Of a stretch of DNA of 64,000 nucleotides, positions 7,417-18,290 are shown one piece after another. How positions within the stretch are numbered: position 1 is the first letter of the stretch; each line of letters starts with the position of its first letter. Source of the stretch: Methylicorpusculum oleiharenae (GTDB lineage: Bacteria; Pseudomonadota; Gammaproteobacteria; Methylococcales; Methylomonadaceae); the NCBI RefSeq assembly GCF_009828925.2, contig NZ_WUTY02000002.1, positions 62,001 through 126,000 on the forward strand, in the 5' to 3' direction. The notes under the pieces were generated by a model. That model was not told the DNA's origin, made no database searches, and was given only the letters and a program-made list of their open reading frames with translations. The translations under genes and the position numbers were made by a program.

Positions 7417-10400
7417 CTAAGCTAATTCCATTTTGTCTTCGTTCCTCACGAGTTCAAGCTGCACGTCATAATCTATCGGCCCAGCCTCGCTATCCCGTAA
7501 CTCATACATACCGAATCGACTGGGGTGCTGCCGATACGGACTCAACGCCCGCAAAATGTCTGGCGTCAATGCCATGCCATCATCTTGCATTTCCTTCAGC
7601 GCCTCCGTCATGCTCTTACAATTGTGGAAGATCAGCAGATTGGCGATCAGATGATTATATTTGATGACTTTCAGTTGCTCGTCCCGTACATTTTCCTGAA
7701 TCAAGTCAGAAGCAAAGTAGACCCACTGGGCGAACTTGTTAAAACTCTCGCATCGATTCGTTGCGCTCTGAATGAGGCGTCGCAACTCTTCGCTATTCAC
7801 GTATTCCAGAAGAAAGCAGGTTCGGACAACCCGACCCAGTTCCCGAAATGCGTAATATAATTTGTTTTTCCGACTGGCAGTGCCGAGCTTACGCAGGATC
7901 GTCGAAGGTGCGATGCGGCCAGCCTTGATCGACAGCGCAATCTGTAACATATCCGGTAGATGCCGGGCAATCAACTCCCAATTGATATTGTCCTTGGTGA
8001 ATAACTCGTCAATATGGTTGTAACTTGCTTCTGATGTGGGCTTGTAGCACTTCAAATCTTTCCAGTTTCGGATACGCGGCATCAATTTGATGCCCAACAG
8101 ATAAGCAAGACCGAATACTGGCGTACTTTGCGCCTGTGTATCGCCATGCAGCGTATCCGGTTGGATGTCGGATTTGTTTTTGGTCAGTCCGTCAAGAATA
8201 TAGATCGCCTCCCAAACGCCGCAAGGGATAAAATGGGAAAACAGGGCAATGTAAGTGTCACTGACATGGTAGTAAGCGACACCACCCCAGCTACCGTAGC
8301 GGATGTGGTACTCCGACAGCAGATTGTTCTCGTAGAGATCCCACTTGGTGCCGTCGGCACCAGCACGCTTTGCATCTCCCCAAAGCTTGGGTAGCCAGAA
8401 GCGATTATAGGCATTGATCACTTCACATATCGTTGCTTCGAGTTTTTCTGTCGTCACATGCCGTTGATTGACGAATGCTATCTGTCTGTCGCTGACACCG
8501 GACACGCTCTTTGCAACCTGCGTCGGACCGAGTCCTGTGCCATAGGCGAATGTCGTTAGTATTTGCCGCCGCTCCTCATCTTCCAGTTTGCTTTCATGCC
8601 CGCTTAACGGCCCAAAGAACTTCCCCCAGTTCAGCCATCGCATCGTATCGCCAAGCACATCAAGCATCGATAGGTCGAGTGCTTGCAATTTTTGGGTCAA
8701 TGCTTCTTCAACAACCCGAAACCCTTTGGGATCGGGCTTCTTAGTCAGCCTTGCCAGTACCGGACGGCCATTGACGATATTGAAATAGGTGTTGCTCAGG
8801 TATTCTCGGTCAACAGCATTGGCGGTATCAAGGAGCTGGGTACGCACATGGTCGACGAACGCTTGGCTTTCAACCGGTATGCCCACCAGTTCCCCGTACT
8901 CCGCTAAAGCAGCGTTACACTCCTCCATGGACAGCAACTGCTCGCGCGAATCCGAGTAGGTATCGCTGCCTGGAACACAGATGTCAGCCGATTTCAGTTC
9001 CTGAACCAATTGCCGGCAGACGCACACCTCGAACTGACGGCGGTTCACCCGACTTGGTTCCGCTTTGTCGTCATTTTCACCGGTAACGAGTTTCCACCAT
9101 TTCGCCGGCACCCAATCCAGGTCTTGCCGCGTTAGGACTGATTCGCCCTTGCCCTCCAATGTAAGCCAGTCGGCATGGCGACGGTGGTTAGCCAAAACGA
9201 AGGCCAAGGCACGTTCAAAGCTTTCATCCTGACTGGTAGCCACCAAGCGAAGCTTGGCCAGAATGCGGAACAGTTCTCCTCGACGGACTTTGAAGTAGCG
9301 CCACATGAAACGACACTCGTTCTTGCCGCCAAATTCTGAGTGGACTCGCGAGAACTCGCATAAATCGGGACGCGCAGTGACCAACTGACGGGCTATCGCT
9401 ATCTGATCGCCTACCGGTTGGTCTGACTGTAGCAGGGTATCGAGCTGGGCGAAGCGGCGCAGAATTTCATCGGTCTTATCCTGATTGGCCGTCAGGTACT
9501 GTTCGAGTTCTGCATCCGCAAGATGCTGGACTTTCATCATCTGTTTGCAGAACATATCGCACAGATCATCGGTCACCCGTGCTAATTGTCGCTCGATCAA
9601 AGCCAACGAGACGGTGTATCGTTTTTTCACTTCCATGTCCGCCATGCTGGCTGCATCCAGGCTTAGGCCTTCCAGGGATAACTGATGCCGTTTGACAATC
9701 GGGATATTCCGCAACAATTCTTGATTGCCAGCCAGGGCAGAGAGTTGGCCATAGCGATTCAGTAGTTCCCGCAACCCGTGAATGGTCACCTTGGGCGCAT
9801 CGAGTTTGAGATCGTTCCACGGGCTGGTCCGGCAACCATCGCCAACCAGAAACAGGGCATCAAGTGCAGAGCGGTCAACCTCGCTCAAGCGATCATAGAC
9901 ATCCCGAAACAGCGTCTGATAGGTGGCTGCCCGCTGATCCTTGGCTTCGCGCAGCAACGTCCCAAAGGCGGGTAGTTCGTAACGGTGCTTCACCAGTATC
10001 TCAATTCCGACGTTGACGATGTCCGCCAAGTCGTCCTTGGTCAGCGCGGCATCAACCAACGCTTGGCATAACAACCTGTGCGCTTCGCTATCAAACGGGT
10101 TAACGTTCAAATAGCCACGGATAACACTGACATGGGTTTTCCGCGAGCGTGAGATGTCGTAGCGCTTCAGTGCCTCCCGGTCTACGGGAGTCCCTTCGAT
10201 ATTCGCCAGATGATCAATGATGGCGTCAGGGATTTGATCCGATGTCACAAAGTGGCCAAGACGCTGAAAGGTCTTCAAGGTGAGAAGAAAACCGAATCGG
10301 GTACTCTGGCCCCGCACAACCGTTGCGCAAAAGTCACACTCTTCAGGTGTGGGGGAATACCACCGCTCTAATTCGCCAGCGTTGAAGCTGGTTTTTAATC

Positions 10401-10428
10401 TGGGGTAGGCAGTATCGCTCGCTAGCAT
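7417..10428 (-). CDS. tnpA: Tn3-family transposase of the inner transposon
   Basis: A 1003-residue DDE transposase, the usual length for Tn3 TnpA. The N-terminal DUF4158-type DNA-binding region is followed by the catalytic part, where I see the first Asp in GADGTKWD, the second in LHGDTQAQS and the Glu in NRCESFNK. No stop or frame break interrupts it. The stop lies 2 bases from the terminal repeat. It is only distantly like the outer transposase (24714-27662), so the two elements belong to different Tn3 subgroups although their resolvases are close. Confidence 0.95.
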   Translation of the reverse strand: MLASDTAYPRLKTSFNAGELERWYSPTPEECDFCATVVRGQSTRFGFLLTLKTFQRLGHFVTSDQIPDAIIDHLANIEGTPVDREALKRYDISRSRKTHVSVIRGYLNVNPFDSEAHRLLCQALVDAALTKDDLADIVNVGIEILVKHRYELPAFGTLLREAKDQRAATYQTLFRDVYDRLSEVDRSALDALFLVGDGCRTSPWNDLKLDAPKVTIHGLRELLNRYGQLSALAGNQELLRNIPIVKRHQLSLEGLSLDAASMADMEVKKRYTVSLALIERQLARVTDDLCDMFCKQMMKVQHLADAELEQYLTANQDKTDEILRRFAQLDTLLQSDQPVGDQIAIARQLVTARPDLCEFSRVHSEFGGKNECRFMWRYFKVRRGELFRILAKLRLVATSQDESFERALAFVLANHRRHADWLTLEGKGESVLTRQDLDWVPAKWWKLVTGENDDKAEPSRVNRRQFEVCVCRQLVQELKSADICVPGSDTYSDSREQLLSMEECNAALAEYGELVGIPVESQAFVDHVRTQLLDTANAVDREYLSNTYFNIVNGRPVLARLTKKPDPKGFRVVEEALTQKLQALDLSMLDVLGDTMRWLNWGKFFGPLSGHESKLEDEERRQILTTFAYGTGLGPTQVAKSVSGVSDRQIAFVNQRHVTTEKLEATICEVINAYNRFWLPKLWGDAKRAGADGTKWDLYENNLLSEYHIRYGSWGGVAYYHVSDTYIALFSHFIPCGVWEAIYILDGLTKNKSDIQPDTLHGDTQAQSTPVFGLAYLLGIKLMPRIRNWKDLKCYKPTSEASYNHIDELFTKDNINWELIARHLPDMLQIALSIKAGRIAPSTILRKLGTASRKNKLYYAFRELGRVVRTCFLLEYVNSEELRRLIQSATNRCESFNKFAQWVYFASDLIQENVRDEQLKVIKYNHLIANLLIFHNCKSMTEALKEMQDDGMALTPDILRALSPYRQHPSRFGMYELRDSEAGPIDYDVQLELVRNEDKMELA

Positions 10429-10441
10429 GACAGAAACTTGT

Positions 10442-11023
10442 TCATTGCTGGCTGCTCGGCCAGCCTATTCGAGCCAGGGTTTCGATCAGTGTGGTTCGTT
10501 TAACGCCAAAGTTACGACATACTGCCGCTTTGGACATACCGCCTTTTAGCGCCGTAGTGATTGCCTCCAATTTTTCACCCACAATGGCGGGTGGGCGTCC
10601 GCCAATTCGTCCTCGCCGTTTGGCAGCAGCCAAACCAGCAACAACCCGTTCCTTTGTTAAAGCTCTTTCATACTGGGCCAGCGCCCCGAATACATGAAAC
10701 AATAATTCGCCGGATGGTGTTGTTGTATCCATGCCCTCAGTCAGTGAGCGAAAGGCAACCTGATTTTCCTTTAGCGCATTGACGATGGATAGCAGGTGAG
10801 ACAATGAGCGCCCAAGCCTATCCAGCTTCCAGACCACCAGGACATCACCAGGGCGGACGAACTCCAGTGCTTTTGATAATCCTGGCCGATCATCTTTGGC
10901 GCCGGAGGCATGATCTTCAAATAAATGCCGACTATCGACACCTGCCGCCATCAGCGCATCGCGCTGTAAGTCGGTTGTCTGGCGATCTGAGTCGGACGAT
11001 ACCCGCATATAACCAACAAGCAT
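10442..11023 (-). CDS. tnpR: Serine resolvase of the inner transposon
   Basis: A 193-residue Tn3-type resolvase. The catalytic Ser is in YMRVSSDSDRQ near residue 9. The GDVLVVWKLDRLGRS helix and the E helix (ALAQYERALTKER) follow, then a C-terminal helix-turn-helix ([21 protein letters not shown]). It resolves cointegrates at the res region just upstream (11024-11160). It is very similar to the broken outer resolvase, residue by residue nearly 9 in 10. The gene lies 13 bases before tnpA, so both are probably co-transcribed. Confidence 0.94.
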   Translation of the reverse strand: MLVGYMRVSSDSDRQTTDLQRDALMAAGVDSRHLFEDHASGAKDDRPGLSKALEFVRPGDVLVVWKLDRLGRSLSHLLSIVNALKENQVAFRSLTEGMDTTTPSGELLFHVFGALAQYERALTKERVVAGLAAAKRRGRIGGRPPAIVGEKLEAITTALKGGMSKAAVCRNFGVKRTTLIETLARIGWPSSQQ

Positions 11024-11160
11024 GTACGAAAAACCCTTAGAAAGTAATTTGCGTATAGTACATCATTACGACAGTGTTTTTCGTACATTTTATGAGGCGG
11101 TTTGAGCGATAATAGTGGTACGTTTTCGTACCCACCGGAAAACAAGTGTTTTACGACAGG
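11024..11160. other. Putative res site of the inner transposon
   Basis: The region upstream of the inner resolvase start has several dyads: TGTACGAAAAAC facing GTGTTTTTCGTACA, GGTACG-TTTT-CGTACC near 11130, and TGTTTTACGACA near 11150. The last is shared with the outer res-like region. This fits a three-subsite Tn3 res region, with subsite borders not determined. Confidence 0.55.
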
Positions 11161-11257
11161 CTGACAACGGTCATGAGCTGCAACTTATCTTCAAGCTGAA
11201 GAACTTACGATGGTTAAGGTTGTTGGGCACGTTTTTCATGGCGTGCTCAAGACCTAA

Positions 11258-12382
11258 TCAAGCCATCGAGCTAATGGTCTTGCGGAAACGGGTCAGCGCC
11301 AGCACGAAAAAGACGCTGCCGATTGTGATCAGGGCCAGAAACTGCGGCCAGACGAGGCTGATGCCGGCGCCACGATACAGGATCGCCTGGGTCAGCGAGA
11401 CGAAATGGGTGGTCGGCGCCGCCAGCATGATGTTCTGCACCAGTTCGGGCATACTCTCGCGCGGCGTCATGCCGCCGGAGAGCATCTGTAGCGGCAGCAG
11501 GATGACGAGTAGCAGCAGGCCAAACTGCGGCATTGAGCGTGCCATTGTGGCGAGAAAAATACCTAATGAGGTGGTCGTGAACAGGTATAGCGTCATGCCG
11601 ACGACGAACAGTGGGATTGATCCATGAATCGGCACCTCCAGCAGCCCCTGCACGACGAAAACAAGCGACGCGGTCGCCACGACCACCACGATCAGACCCA
11701 TAGCCCACACCTTGGCCATCATAATTTCAAACGGCGTCAGCGGCATCACCAGCAAATGCTCGATGGTACCGTGCTCGCGTTCGCGGATCAGCGCGGCGCC
11801 GGTGAGGACAATGGACAATGCGGTGATGCTGTTGACCAGTTCCATTACCGAGCCGAACCAAGTCGAGTTCAGGTTCGGATTGAACAGCGCCCGCGTTTCC
11901 AGCTCGATCGGCAACGTCGCGAGTGCGCGATGGCCCTGGACGAAGGTCGACACCTCGCCATTGACGATGGTCTGCACATAGTTGTTGCCGATGAAGGCTT
12001 GCGAGATGCGGGTGGCATCGACGTTGAGCTGAATCGCCGGTTGCCTTCCGGCCAACAGGTCGCGCTGAAAATCAGGCGGGATATCCAGAATGAAGGTGTA
12101 GAGGCCGGCATCCATGCCGAAATCGGCGGCGTACTGATCAATGATCACTGGCGCCAAAAAATAAGGCGGATAAAAGGCATTGGCGATACGCGCCGATAAT
12201 GGCGAGCGGTCTTCATCGATGATGGCGATGGGCGCCTTGTTCAGTGATTGTGGAAGGCCGGTAGCGACCACGTAGATCTGACCGCTAAACGCGAACCCGA
12301 TCATCACCATCATCAAGGTGTCACGTCCGAGACTTCGCAATTCTTTAATGCCAAGATGAAAAATGTTGAGCAGTGTATACAT
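11258..12382 (-). CDS. ABC-2 type transporter permease
   Basis: A 374-residue inner-membrane permease of the YhhJ/YbhR type: one TM helix near the start, a long periplasmic domain (about residues 45-170), then five TM segments ending at VFFVLALTRF. ABC-2 permeases of this layout work with a HlyD-like periplasmic adaptor and an outer-membrane channel to export drugs or hydrophobic compounds. It is the last gene of the five-gene operon that begins at 18245 and lies 2 bases after the ATPase/permease fusion gene. Confidence 0.88.
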   Translation of the reverse strand: MYTLLNIFHLGIKELRSLGRDTLMMVMIGFAFSGQIYVVATGLPQSLNKAPIAIIDEDRSPLSARIANAFYPPYFLAPVIIDQYAADFGMDAGLYTFILDIPPDFQRDLLAGRQPAIQLNVDATRISQAFIGNNYVQTIVNGEVSTFVQGHRALATLPIELETRALFNPNLNSTWFGSVMELVNSITALSIVLTGAALIREREHGTIEHLLVMPLTPFEIMMAKVWAMGLIVVVVATASLVFVVQGLLEVPIHGSIPLFVVGMTLYLFTTTSLGIFLATMARSMPQFGLLLLVILLPLQMLSGGMTPRESMPELVQNIMLAAPTTHFVSLTQAILYRGAGISLVWPQFLALITIGSVFFVLALTRFRKTISSMA

Positions 12383-12384
12383 GG

Positions 12385-15150
12385 CTAACGCTCCTGTTTA
12401 GCGAGCAGCAACACACTCAAGCCGACGACCACCAGAATCGACAAGGCCAGCGGCAGCAGGTAGGAACTCAGCTCAGCGAAACCCAGCGCTTTTGAGAAGA
12501 TGCCGCGACTGAAGATCAGGAAATAGGTGCCGGGGAAAATCTCACCCGCCAGCCGCGCACCATCCTCCAACGACGACACCGGATCGATCATGCCGGAAAA
12601 TCGGCTGGATGGAATAAAGGTGAGAATGAAGGTGGCGAAGATGGCGGCTATCTGGCTGCGGGTGAAAACCGAGACCAATAAGCCTAAGCCGGTGGCGAAG
12701 GTCACATAGAGCAGCGCGGCCAAGGTCAGTAGCAGGAAGTCGCCCTTGAGCGGCACGCCAAAAACCCACACCGCCATCGCGCACAGTAGAAAGAAGTTGA
12801 TCATGCCTATGGCGATATAGGGTAGTTGTTTGCCAACGAGAAATTCGAACTTGCTCACCGGAGTGACGTAAAGGTTGAGGATGGAACCGAGTTCCTTTTC
12901 GCGTACCACGCTGAGCGCACTGAGCATGGATGGAATCAGCATCAGCAGGATCGGGATTACCGCGGGCACCATGGCGGGCAGGCTAAGGACATCAGGGTTG
13001 TAACGAAAGCGCGTCTCAATGGTCATCAATTCAGCCGGTGCTTGGTCGGTGGCATGGCGACGCATTTGCTCCCGCAACCAGACCTGGTGCATCGCCTGCA
13101 CGTAACCGAGTACGCTTTCGGCGCGAGTCGGCATCGCGCCATCGATCCAGGCGGCAATTTTGACCGGATCACCGCGCCGCACATCGCGCGCGAAGTTGGG
13201 TGGAATCTCCAGCGCCAGACTCAGTTCGCCGCTACGCATACGGCGGTCGAGTGCGTCGTAATCGGCGATGGCTGGCTGGGCGATAAAATAACGTGAGCCA
13301 CCGAGGTCGAGTGCGTAGTTATTGCTGAGTGTAGTCTGGTCGCGGTCGAGTACCGCAAAACGCAGATTCTCGACGTCCATGGTGATGCCATAACCGAAAG
13401 TAAGCATCAGGAATAAGGTGCCGAACAACGCGATTGAGACGCGGATGGGGTCACGGTACAGTTCGAGGGCTTCGCGCACGCAGATGCTGTACAAGCGCAG
13501 CAGGCTGAAGCGGGTGCCAGGCTGAGTTGCCTGCTTATGCGCCGGCGCCGATGGCGGCATGGGCGGTGTCGCCATCGGCGCTTCGTCCGTTGACTCGCCG
13601 TCGACACCGCCCGCTTCCTTCAGATAAGCAATGAACGCTTGTTCCAGCGTGGCGTGACCGTTACGTTCGACCAACGCGGCAGGGGCGTCGCTGGCGAGCA
13701 CCTTGCCCGCATGCATCAGCGAGATGCGGTCGCAGCGTTCGGCTTCGTTCATGAAGTGGGTGGAAATGAAAACCGTGACCTGGTCACGGCGGGCGAGATC
13801 GACGATCAGCTCCCAGAACTTGTCGCGCGCCACCGGATCGACGCCGGAGGTCGGCTCGTCGAGAATCAACAAATCCGGCCTGTGGATCACTGCTACCGCC
13901 AACGACAGACGCTGGCGAATCCCCAGGGGTAATTCATCAGGCAGGCTGTCCATGGCGGTGTTAAGCATGAAACGTTGCGCCATTTCGGCGACGCGGGCTG
14001 GAATCCCTGCGTCGGGCAAGTGGAACAGTTTGGCGTGCAGCTCCAGGTTTTGCCGCACGGTCAGCTCAGTGTACAGCGAGAATGCTTGCGACATATAACC
14101 GACGCGTCGTCGGGTGGCCATATTGCCGGCGTCGACGATGCGGCCAAACAGCCGGGCTTCGCCTTCGCTCGGTTGCAACAGGCCGGTGAGCATTTTCATC
14201 GTGGTCGACTTGCCGCAACCGTTGGAACCCAGAAAGCCGAAGATCTCCCCGCGCTCGATGCGTAGACTGACGTTATCGACGGCGACAAAATCGCCGAAAC
14301 GCATGCTCAGACCGTGCGCCTCGATGGCAATTTCCTGTGTGCCACCGCCGGTGTTGCGCGGTGAAATCACTACTGCTTTGTGACCTTGGCGCTTTTCCTC
14401 CGGCAGCAGGCGGATGAACGCCGCTTCCAGGCTGTCGGCATCGGTTTGCTCGCGTATTTCAGGCGCGGTGCCGGTGGCGAGTATCTTGCCCGCGTCCATC
14501 GCCACCAGCCAGTCGAAGCGCTCAGCCTCGTCCATGTAGGCGGTGGAAACCAGTACGCTCATGCCGGTATGGCGTGTACGCAGACGTTCGATCAACTCCC
14601 AGAACTGGGCGCGCGACAACGGATCGACGCCGGTGGTCGGTTCATCCAGCACCAACAGATCGGGGTCGTGGATCAGTGCACAACAAAGGGCGAGTTTCTG
14701 TTTCATGCCGCCCGACAGTTTGCCTGCCGGGCGGTTATGGTACGGCGCCAGGCCGGTGCTCGCTAGCAGTTCGGCGATGCGTTGATGGCGCTCAGCCTGC
14801 GCGTGGCCGAACAAACGACCGAAGAAATCGACATTCTCGAACACCGACAGCGTGAGATAAAGGTTCTTGCCTAGTCCCTGCGGCATGTAGGCGATGCGCG
14901 GACATACCGCACGGCGGTGGGCCGCGTCAGCGATGTCGCCGCCCAGCACTTCGATATGTCCTTGCTGCATTTTCCGTGCGCCTGTGAGCAGCGACATCAG
15001 GCTGGATTTGCCAACACCGTCGGGGCCGATCAGACCGACCATACGGTTGGCGGGAATCGCCAGGCTGACGTTATCGAGGGCGAGGTTGTCACGATAGCGC
15101 AGGCTGACGCCTTCGATGCTGACCACTGGGGCGATGGCGTCGGTATTCAT
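12385..15150 (-). CDS. Fused ABC transporter: two ATPase domains plus ABC-2 permease (RbbA/YhiH-like)
   Basis: A 921-residue protein. The start at 15150 gives an ATGA overlap with the HlyD gene stop; an earlier in-frame Met at 15183 would force a longer overlap. Two ATP-binding domains come first, with Walker [10 protein letters not shown] and GSNGCGKST, signature LSGGMKQ in the first and a weaker LPLGIRQR in the second, and Walker [11 protein letters not shown] and [10 protein letters not shown]. An ABC-2 permease domain with TM helices fills roughly the last 370 residues. This build matches RbbA/YhiH-like exporters. With the separate permease it would form the inner-membrane part of a tripartite pump. 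The degenerate second signature suggests asymmetric ATP sites. Confidence 0.9.
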   Translation of the reverse strand: MNTDAIAPVVSIEGVSLRYRDNLALDNVSLAIPANRMVGLIGPDGVGKSSLMSLLTGARKMQQGHIEVLGGDIADAAHRRAVCPRIAYMPQGLGKNLYLTLSVFENVDFFGRLFGHAQAERHQRIAELLASTGLAPYHNRPAGKLSGGMKQKLALCCALIHDPDLLVLDEPTTGVDPLSRAQFWELIERLRTRHTGMSVLVSTAYMDEAERFDWLVAMDAGKILATGTAPEIREQTDADSLEAAFIRLLPEEKRQGHKAVVISPRNTGGGTQEIAIEAHGLSMRFGDFVAVDNVSLRIERGEIFGFLGSNGCGKSTTMKMLTGLLQPSEGEARLFGRIVDAGNMATRRRVGYMSQAFSLYTELTVRQNLELHAKLFHLPDAGIPARVAEMAQRFMLNTAMDSLPDELPLGIRQRLSLAVAVIHRPDLLILDEPTSGVDPVARDKFWELIVDLARRDQVTVFISTHFMNEAERCDRISLMHAGKVLASDAPAALVERNGHATLEQAFIAYLKEAGGVDGESTDEAPMATPPMPPSAPAHKQATQPGTRFSLLRLYSICVREALELYRDPIRVSIALFGTLFLMLTFGYGITMDVENLRFAVLDRDQTTLSNNYALDLGGSRYFIAQPAIADYDALDRRMRSGELSLALEIPPNFARDVRRGDPVKIAAWIDGAMPTRAESVLGYVQAMHQVWLREQMRRHATDQAPAELMTIETRFRYNPDVLSLPAMVPAVIPILLMLIPSMLSALSVVREKELGSILNLYVTPVSKFEFLVGKQLPYIAIGMINFFLLCAMAVWVFGVPLKGDFLLLTLAALLYVTFATGLGLLVSVFTRSQIAAIFATFILTFIPSSRFSGMIDPVSSLEDGARLAGEIFPGTYFLIFSRGIFSKALGFAELSSYLLPLALSILVVVGLSVLLLAKQER

Positions 15151-16217
15151 TCCGGTAGCTTGACCGCGAGTTCGGCGGGCCATTCGGCGGCCGGATCGAG
15201 TTTGACATAGGCCTTGCCGGGCAGGCCGGTCTTGACCTGATCAAGATGCTGTTTCAGCAAGGCGGGATCGATGCGTGCCCGCACGCGGAACATGAGTTTG
15301 AGGCGTTCGCTCTCGGTCTCCACCGTTTTTGGCGTGAACTGGGCGACGCTGGCGACGAAGCTGGCTTTGGCCGGAATCACGTAGTTGGGCAGGGCATCGA
15401 GCACCAGTCGGATGTCACTGCCGAGCGCAACCTTGCCGGCGGCGGCGGTGGGTAGAAAGAAAGTCATGTAAACGTCGGACAAGTCCACCGTGTTCAGTGC
15501 CCGGCCACCGGCGGCCAGCACTTCGCCGGGTTCGGCGATGCGATATTGCACACGCACGTCGCGCGGCGCTTTCAGTTCGCTGTCGTCGATGTCCGCCTGC
15601 AGGCGGACGACAGTGGCTTTGATCGCCTCGATCTGTGCCTGCGCTTGTACTATCTGGGATTTCGCCGCCTCTATACCCGCCTGTGCCGCCGCAACTTGGG
15701 CTTGCGCAGCGCTAATCATAGCCTGAATGCCTAGCACCCTGGCGTTATTATCGTCCACCTCCTGTTCCGGCATGGCGCCCTCGCCGACCAGACGTTGCGA
15801 GCGTTTCAAGCGTTTTTCAGCGGCATTGAGTTCGGCGCGGTGCTGAGCGACCACGGCCAGTGCGGCGTTGTGTTCGCTTTCACGTTGAGTGACGACGGAT
15901 TTGGCGGTTTGCAGGGCGCTCTCGGCATGACGCACCTGAGCCAGTGCTTCTGCTTTCTGGGCTTGCAGCGTTTGCGTGTCCATGCGAGCTAGAACCGACC
16001 CAGCCTGTACGAAGTCACCTTCCCGTGCCAGGACTTCGGCAATACGGCCGGGAATCTTGGTGGCAATATCGATATCGGTGGCTTCGATGCGGCCATTACC
16101 GCTGACCATGCTTTCCTGCAAGCCGTTGGGGCGTAAGACCCACCACGCCACGGCCGCCGTAGCGATGGCAATGCCGACGAGGGCAAGGGTCAGTATCGAT
16201 TTTAACTGGCTACTCAT
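15147..16217 (-). CDS. HlyD-family periplasmic adaptor (membrane fusion protein)
   Basis: A 356-residue adaptor with one N-terminal TM ([21 protein letters not shown]), a biotinyl-lipoyl half domain ([20 protein letters not shown]), a long Ala/Gln-rich coiled-coil hairpin (about residues 85-215), then the second lipoyl half and beta-barrel. AGGAG stands 5 bases before the second of two adjacent Met codons, which is why 16217 is chosen over 16220. It links the ABC exporter to the outer-membrane channel encoded just upstream. It resembles YhiI/YbhG adaptors that pair with RbbA-like ATPases. Confidence 0.92.
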   Translation of the reverse strand: MSSQLKSILTLALVGIAIATAAVAWWVLRPNGLQESMVSGNGRIEATDIDIATKIPGRIAEVLAREGDFVQAGSVLARMDTQTLQAQKAEALAQVRHAESALQTAKSVVTQRESEHNAALAVVAQHRAELNAAEKRLKRSQRLVGEGAMPEQEVDDNNARVLGIQAMISAAQAQVAAAQAGIEAAKSQIVQAQAQIEAIKATVVRLQADIDDSELKAPRDVRVQYRIAEPGEVLAAGGRALNTVDLSDVYMTFFLPTAAAGKVALGSDIRLVLDALPNYVIPAKASFVASVAQFTPKTVETESERLKLMFRVRARIDPALLKQHLDQVKTGLPGKAYVKLDPAAEWPAELAVKLPE

Positions 16218-16246
16218 CATTTCTCCTGGAATATTTGCAGCTGCAG

Positions 16247-17644
16247 TTAGACGTTCGCGCCGCCGCCCAACGCCTTATACACGGCGATCAGATTCGTGGA
16301 AGTCTCGGCTTCGGAACGAGCCAGCTCGATTTCTACAACAAACAGCGCGCGCTGGGCATCCAGCACGTCCAGAAACGAGGAAACGCCTTCCTGATAACGC
16401 AGTTGCGACAGACGTACCGATTCCTGATGGTCCACCACCGCGCGGGCGAGCGTCTGCCGGCGAATTTCCTCCTTCAGGTAGCGGGTCATCGCAGTCTCGG
16501 TTTCCTGGAGTGCCTCAAGCACTGCCTTTTCATAGCTCAGATAGGCTTCCTGCTGCTTCGCATCGGCCATATCGATTCCGGCACGGATACGGCCAAAATT
16601 AAGCAAGGGCTGCAACAGATTGGCGGCGGTGCCGTAGGAGAAGGCGGCCGATTTGAACAGGCTTTCGATATCGGTGTTACGCAGACCTACAAAAGCCGAC
16701 AACGATATTTTCGGAAACAATTCCGCGATCGCCGCCCCTTGCATGGCCGTTGCCGCCGCGAGTTGGCGTTCAGCCACGCGAAGGTCCGGGCGGCGGCGTA
16801 TCATTTCCGCGGGCGAAGCCAGGATTTCCCGTCCCGGCGCTGCCGGCACGGCTTCGGTGGAATTTAGTTCGGCATCCAGCGTGCCGGGCTGGCGTCCCAC
16901 CAGGACTTCCAGTTGCCGCAATGCAGCGACCAGCCTTGCTTCCAGCGCCGGAATTTGGGCGTCCGTAGTCTCGGTCTGGGCCCGTGCCCGCACCACATCG
17001 TGCCGGGTTCCCACGCCTTCGGCGTTGAGTCTTTCAGTCAGTTCCAGCGTTTGCTGCTGCGACTTCAGGTTCGAGCGCGTTATTCGAAGTTGATTCTGAA
17101 GACTGCGGTAGTCAACATAACTGCGCGCCAGCTCGGCCGTCAGCGTCACCAGGGACTGGTGATACTGCTCGCCAGCGCCCTCCAGATCGGCAGTGGCGGC
17201 CTCCAGTCGGCGTTGCTGACGGCCGAACAAATCGACTTCCCAGAGGGCGTCGAAACCCAGCTCGAACATATTGTATTTGATACCGGACGCCAAGCCGGGG
17301 AACGGATTCTCTTGGCGTTGCGCACCGGTTGTTATGTTGACGGTCGGGAACAGTTCCGCACGGGTGCCGCGACGCTCGGCGCGGGCCTGATCGATACGGG
17401 CCAGCGCTATCTTGACATCCAGGTTTCCCGCCAACGCTTGGTCCATGAGATGGTTCAGGTGCGCATCGCCAAAATTTTTCCACCAGTTTTTCAAGTCCTC
17501 CGGACTGGCCGGTTTCAAGCCCGCTTGCGGTACTTGTGCGGCCTGCCAATGCTTCGGGGCCGCCGGCTCGACTTTGCGGTAATCGGGACCCATCGTGCAT
17601 CCGGCCAAACCGCCCAGGAGCAATAACCAGTTAGCTTTATGCAT
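16247..17644 (-). CDS. NodT-family outer-membrane efflux lipoprotein
   Basis: A 465-residue TolC-like channel subunit. The start at 17644 is preferred because it places a proper lipoprotein signal first, with lipobox LAGC followed by TMGPDYRKVEP, the hallmark beginning of NodT/OprM-type channels; the upstream in-frame Met codons lie inside the TetR gene. Two outer-membrane-efflux repeats follow with long helical stretches. It completes a tripartite exporter with the adaptor and ABC parts. Its first codons overlap the end of the TetR gene by 8 bases, showing co-transcription. Confidence 0.92.
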   Translation of the reverse strand: MHKANWLLLLGGLAGCTMGPDYRKVEPAAPKHWQAAQVPQAGLKPASPEDLKNWWKNFGDAHLNHLMDQALAGNLDVKIALARIDQARAERRGTRAELFPTVNITTGAQRQENPFPGLASGIKYNMFELGFDALWEVDLFGRQQRRLEAATADLEGAGEQYHQSLVTLTAELARSYVDYRSLQNQLRITRSNLKSQQQTLELTERLNAEGVGTRHDVVRARAQTETTDAQIPALEARLVAALRQLEVLVGRQPGTLDAELNSTEAVPAAPGREILASPAEMIRRRPDLRVAERQLAAATAMQGAAIAELFPKISLSAFVGLRNTDIESLFKSAAFSYGTAANLLQPLLNFGRIRAGIDMADAKQQEAYLSYEKAVLEALQETETAMTRYLKEEIRRQTLARAVVDHQESVRLSQLRYQEGVSSFLDVLDAQRALFVVEIELARSEAETSTNLIAVYKALGGGANV

Positions 17645-18245
17645 CATGACCATGACCTTTGAGAAATAAAGAAACCGTGGCATCAATCAAACGTTGTTTT
17701 GCCGCTTCACTCAAGCCGGATTGTAAGCCCAACAGGCAGCGAAAATGTTCATCGCCTTTCAACATATCCAAAAATAATCGACTCGATGTTTCTATGTCGG
17801 CGATGTTCAGAATACCTCGCGCATGCAGTTCGGCGAGGTAAGACGACAATTGCCGCAACACCGGTTCAGGCCCGGAACGGTAAACCAGTTCGCCCAACTC
17901 AGGAAAATATTTCTGCTCGGCGATGATCAGCCGGTAAAGCTGCAAGGCTTCGGCGGCATAAATCAGCTCGACAAAAGCGCCGGCGATGGCTTTCAAGCCG
18001 GCGACCGGATCGCTGAGTTCAGTTTTGACGCTGGATAGGGTGTTCAATATCGCCTCGCACTGACTCTCGATCACTGCGGCGAATAACTCCTGTTTGCCTT
18101 TAAAATGGTTGTAAAGAGTCGGTTTCGACACTGGCGCGGCTTCGGCGATGGCTTCCATGCTGGTGCCGCTGTAACCGTGCGCGATAAAAGCGCGCTTGGC
18201 CGCATTGAGAATAGCCTGTCGTTTTGGGTTATTTGGTTTGTTCAT
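17637..18245 (-). CDS. TetR/AcrR-family regulator of the efflux operon
   Basis: A 202-residue TetR-type repressor: N-terminal helix-turn-helix (GTSMEAIAEAAPVSKPTLYNHFKGK at about 27-51) and a ligand domain like that of AefR-type regulators (EALQLYRLIIAEQKYFPEL). It is the first gene of the exporter operon and overlaps the channel gene, so it probably represses its own operon. An ATATTAATAT palindrome lies in the upstream stretch (about 18254-18263) and could be its operator. Whether it also controls the EmrAB-like genes to the right is unknown. Confidence 0.9.
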   Translation of the reverse strand: MNKPNNPKRQAILNAAKRAFIAHGYSGTSMEAIAEAAPVSKPTLYNHFKGKQELFAAVIESQCEAILNTLSSVKTELSDPVAGLKAIAGAFVELIYAAEALQLYRLIIAEQKYFPELGELVYRSGPEPVLRQLSSYLAELHARGILNIADIETSSRLFLDMLKGDEHFRCLLGLQSGLSEAAKQRLIDATVSLFLKGHGHDA

Positions 18246-18290
18246 TGTGTTGTTATATTAATATGTTGCATTAGCAGGGTATCCACCGAC

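Noticed and set aside
16913-17626. A 237-codon + strand frame opposite the outer-membrane channel gene.
   Set aside because: The - strand gene has a lipobox and all NodT-family features; the + frame has none.
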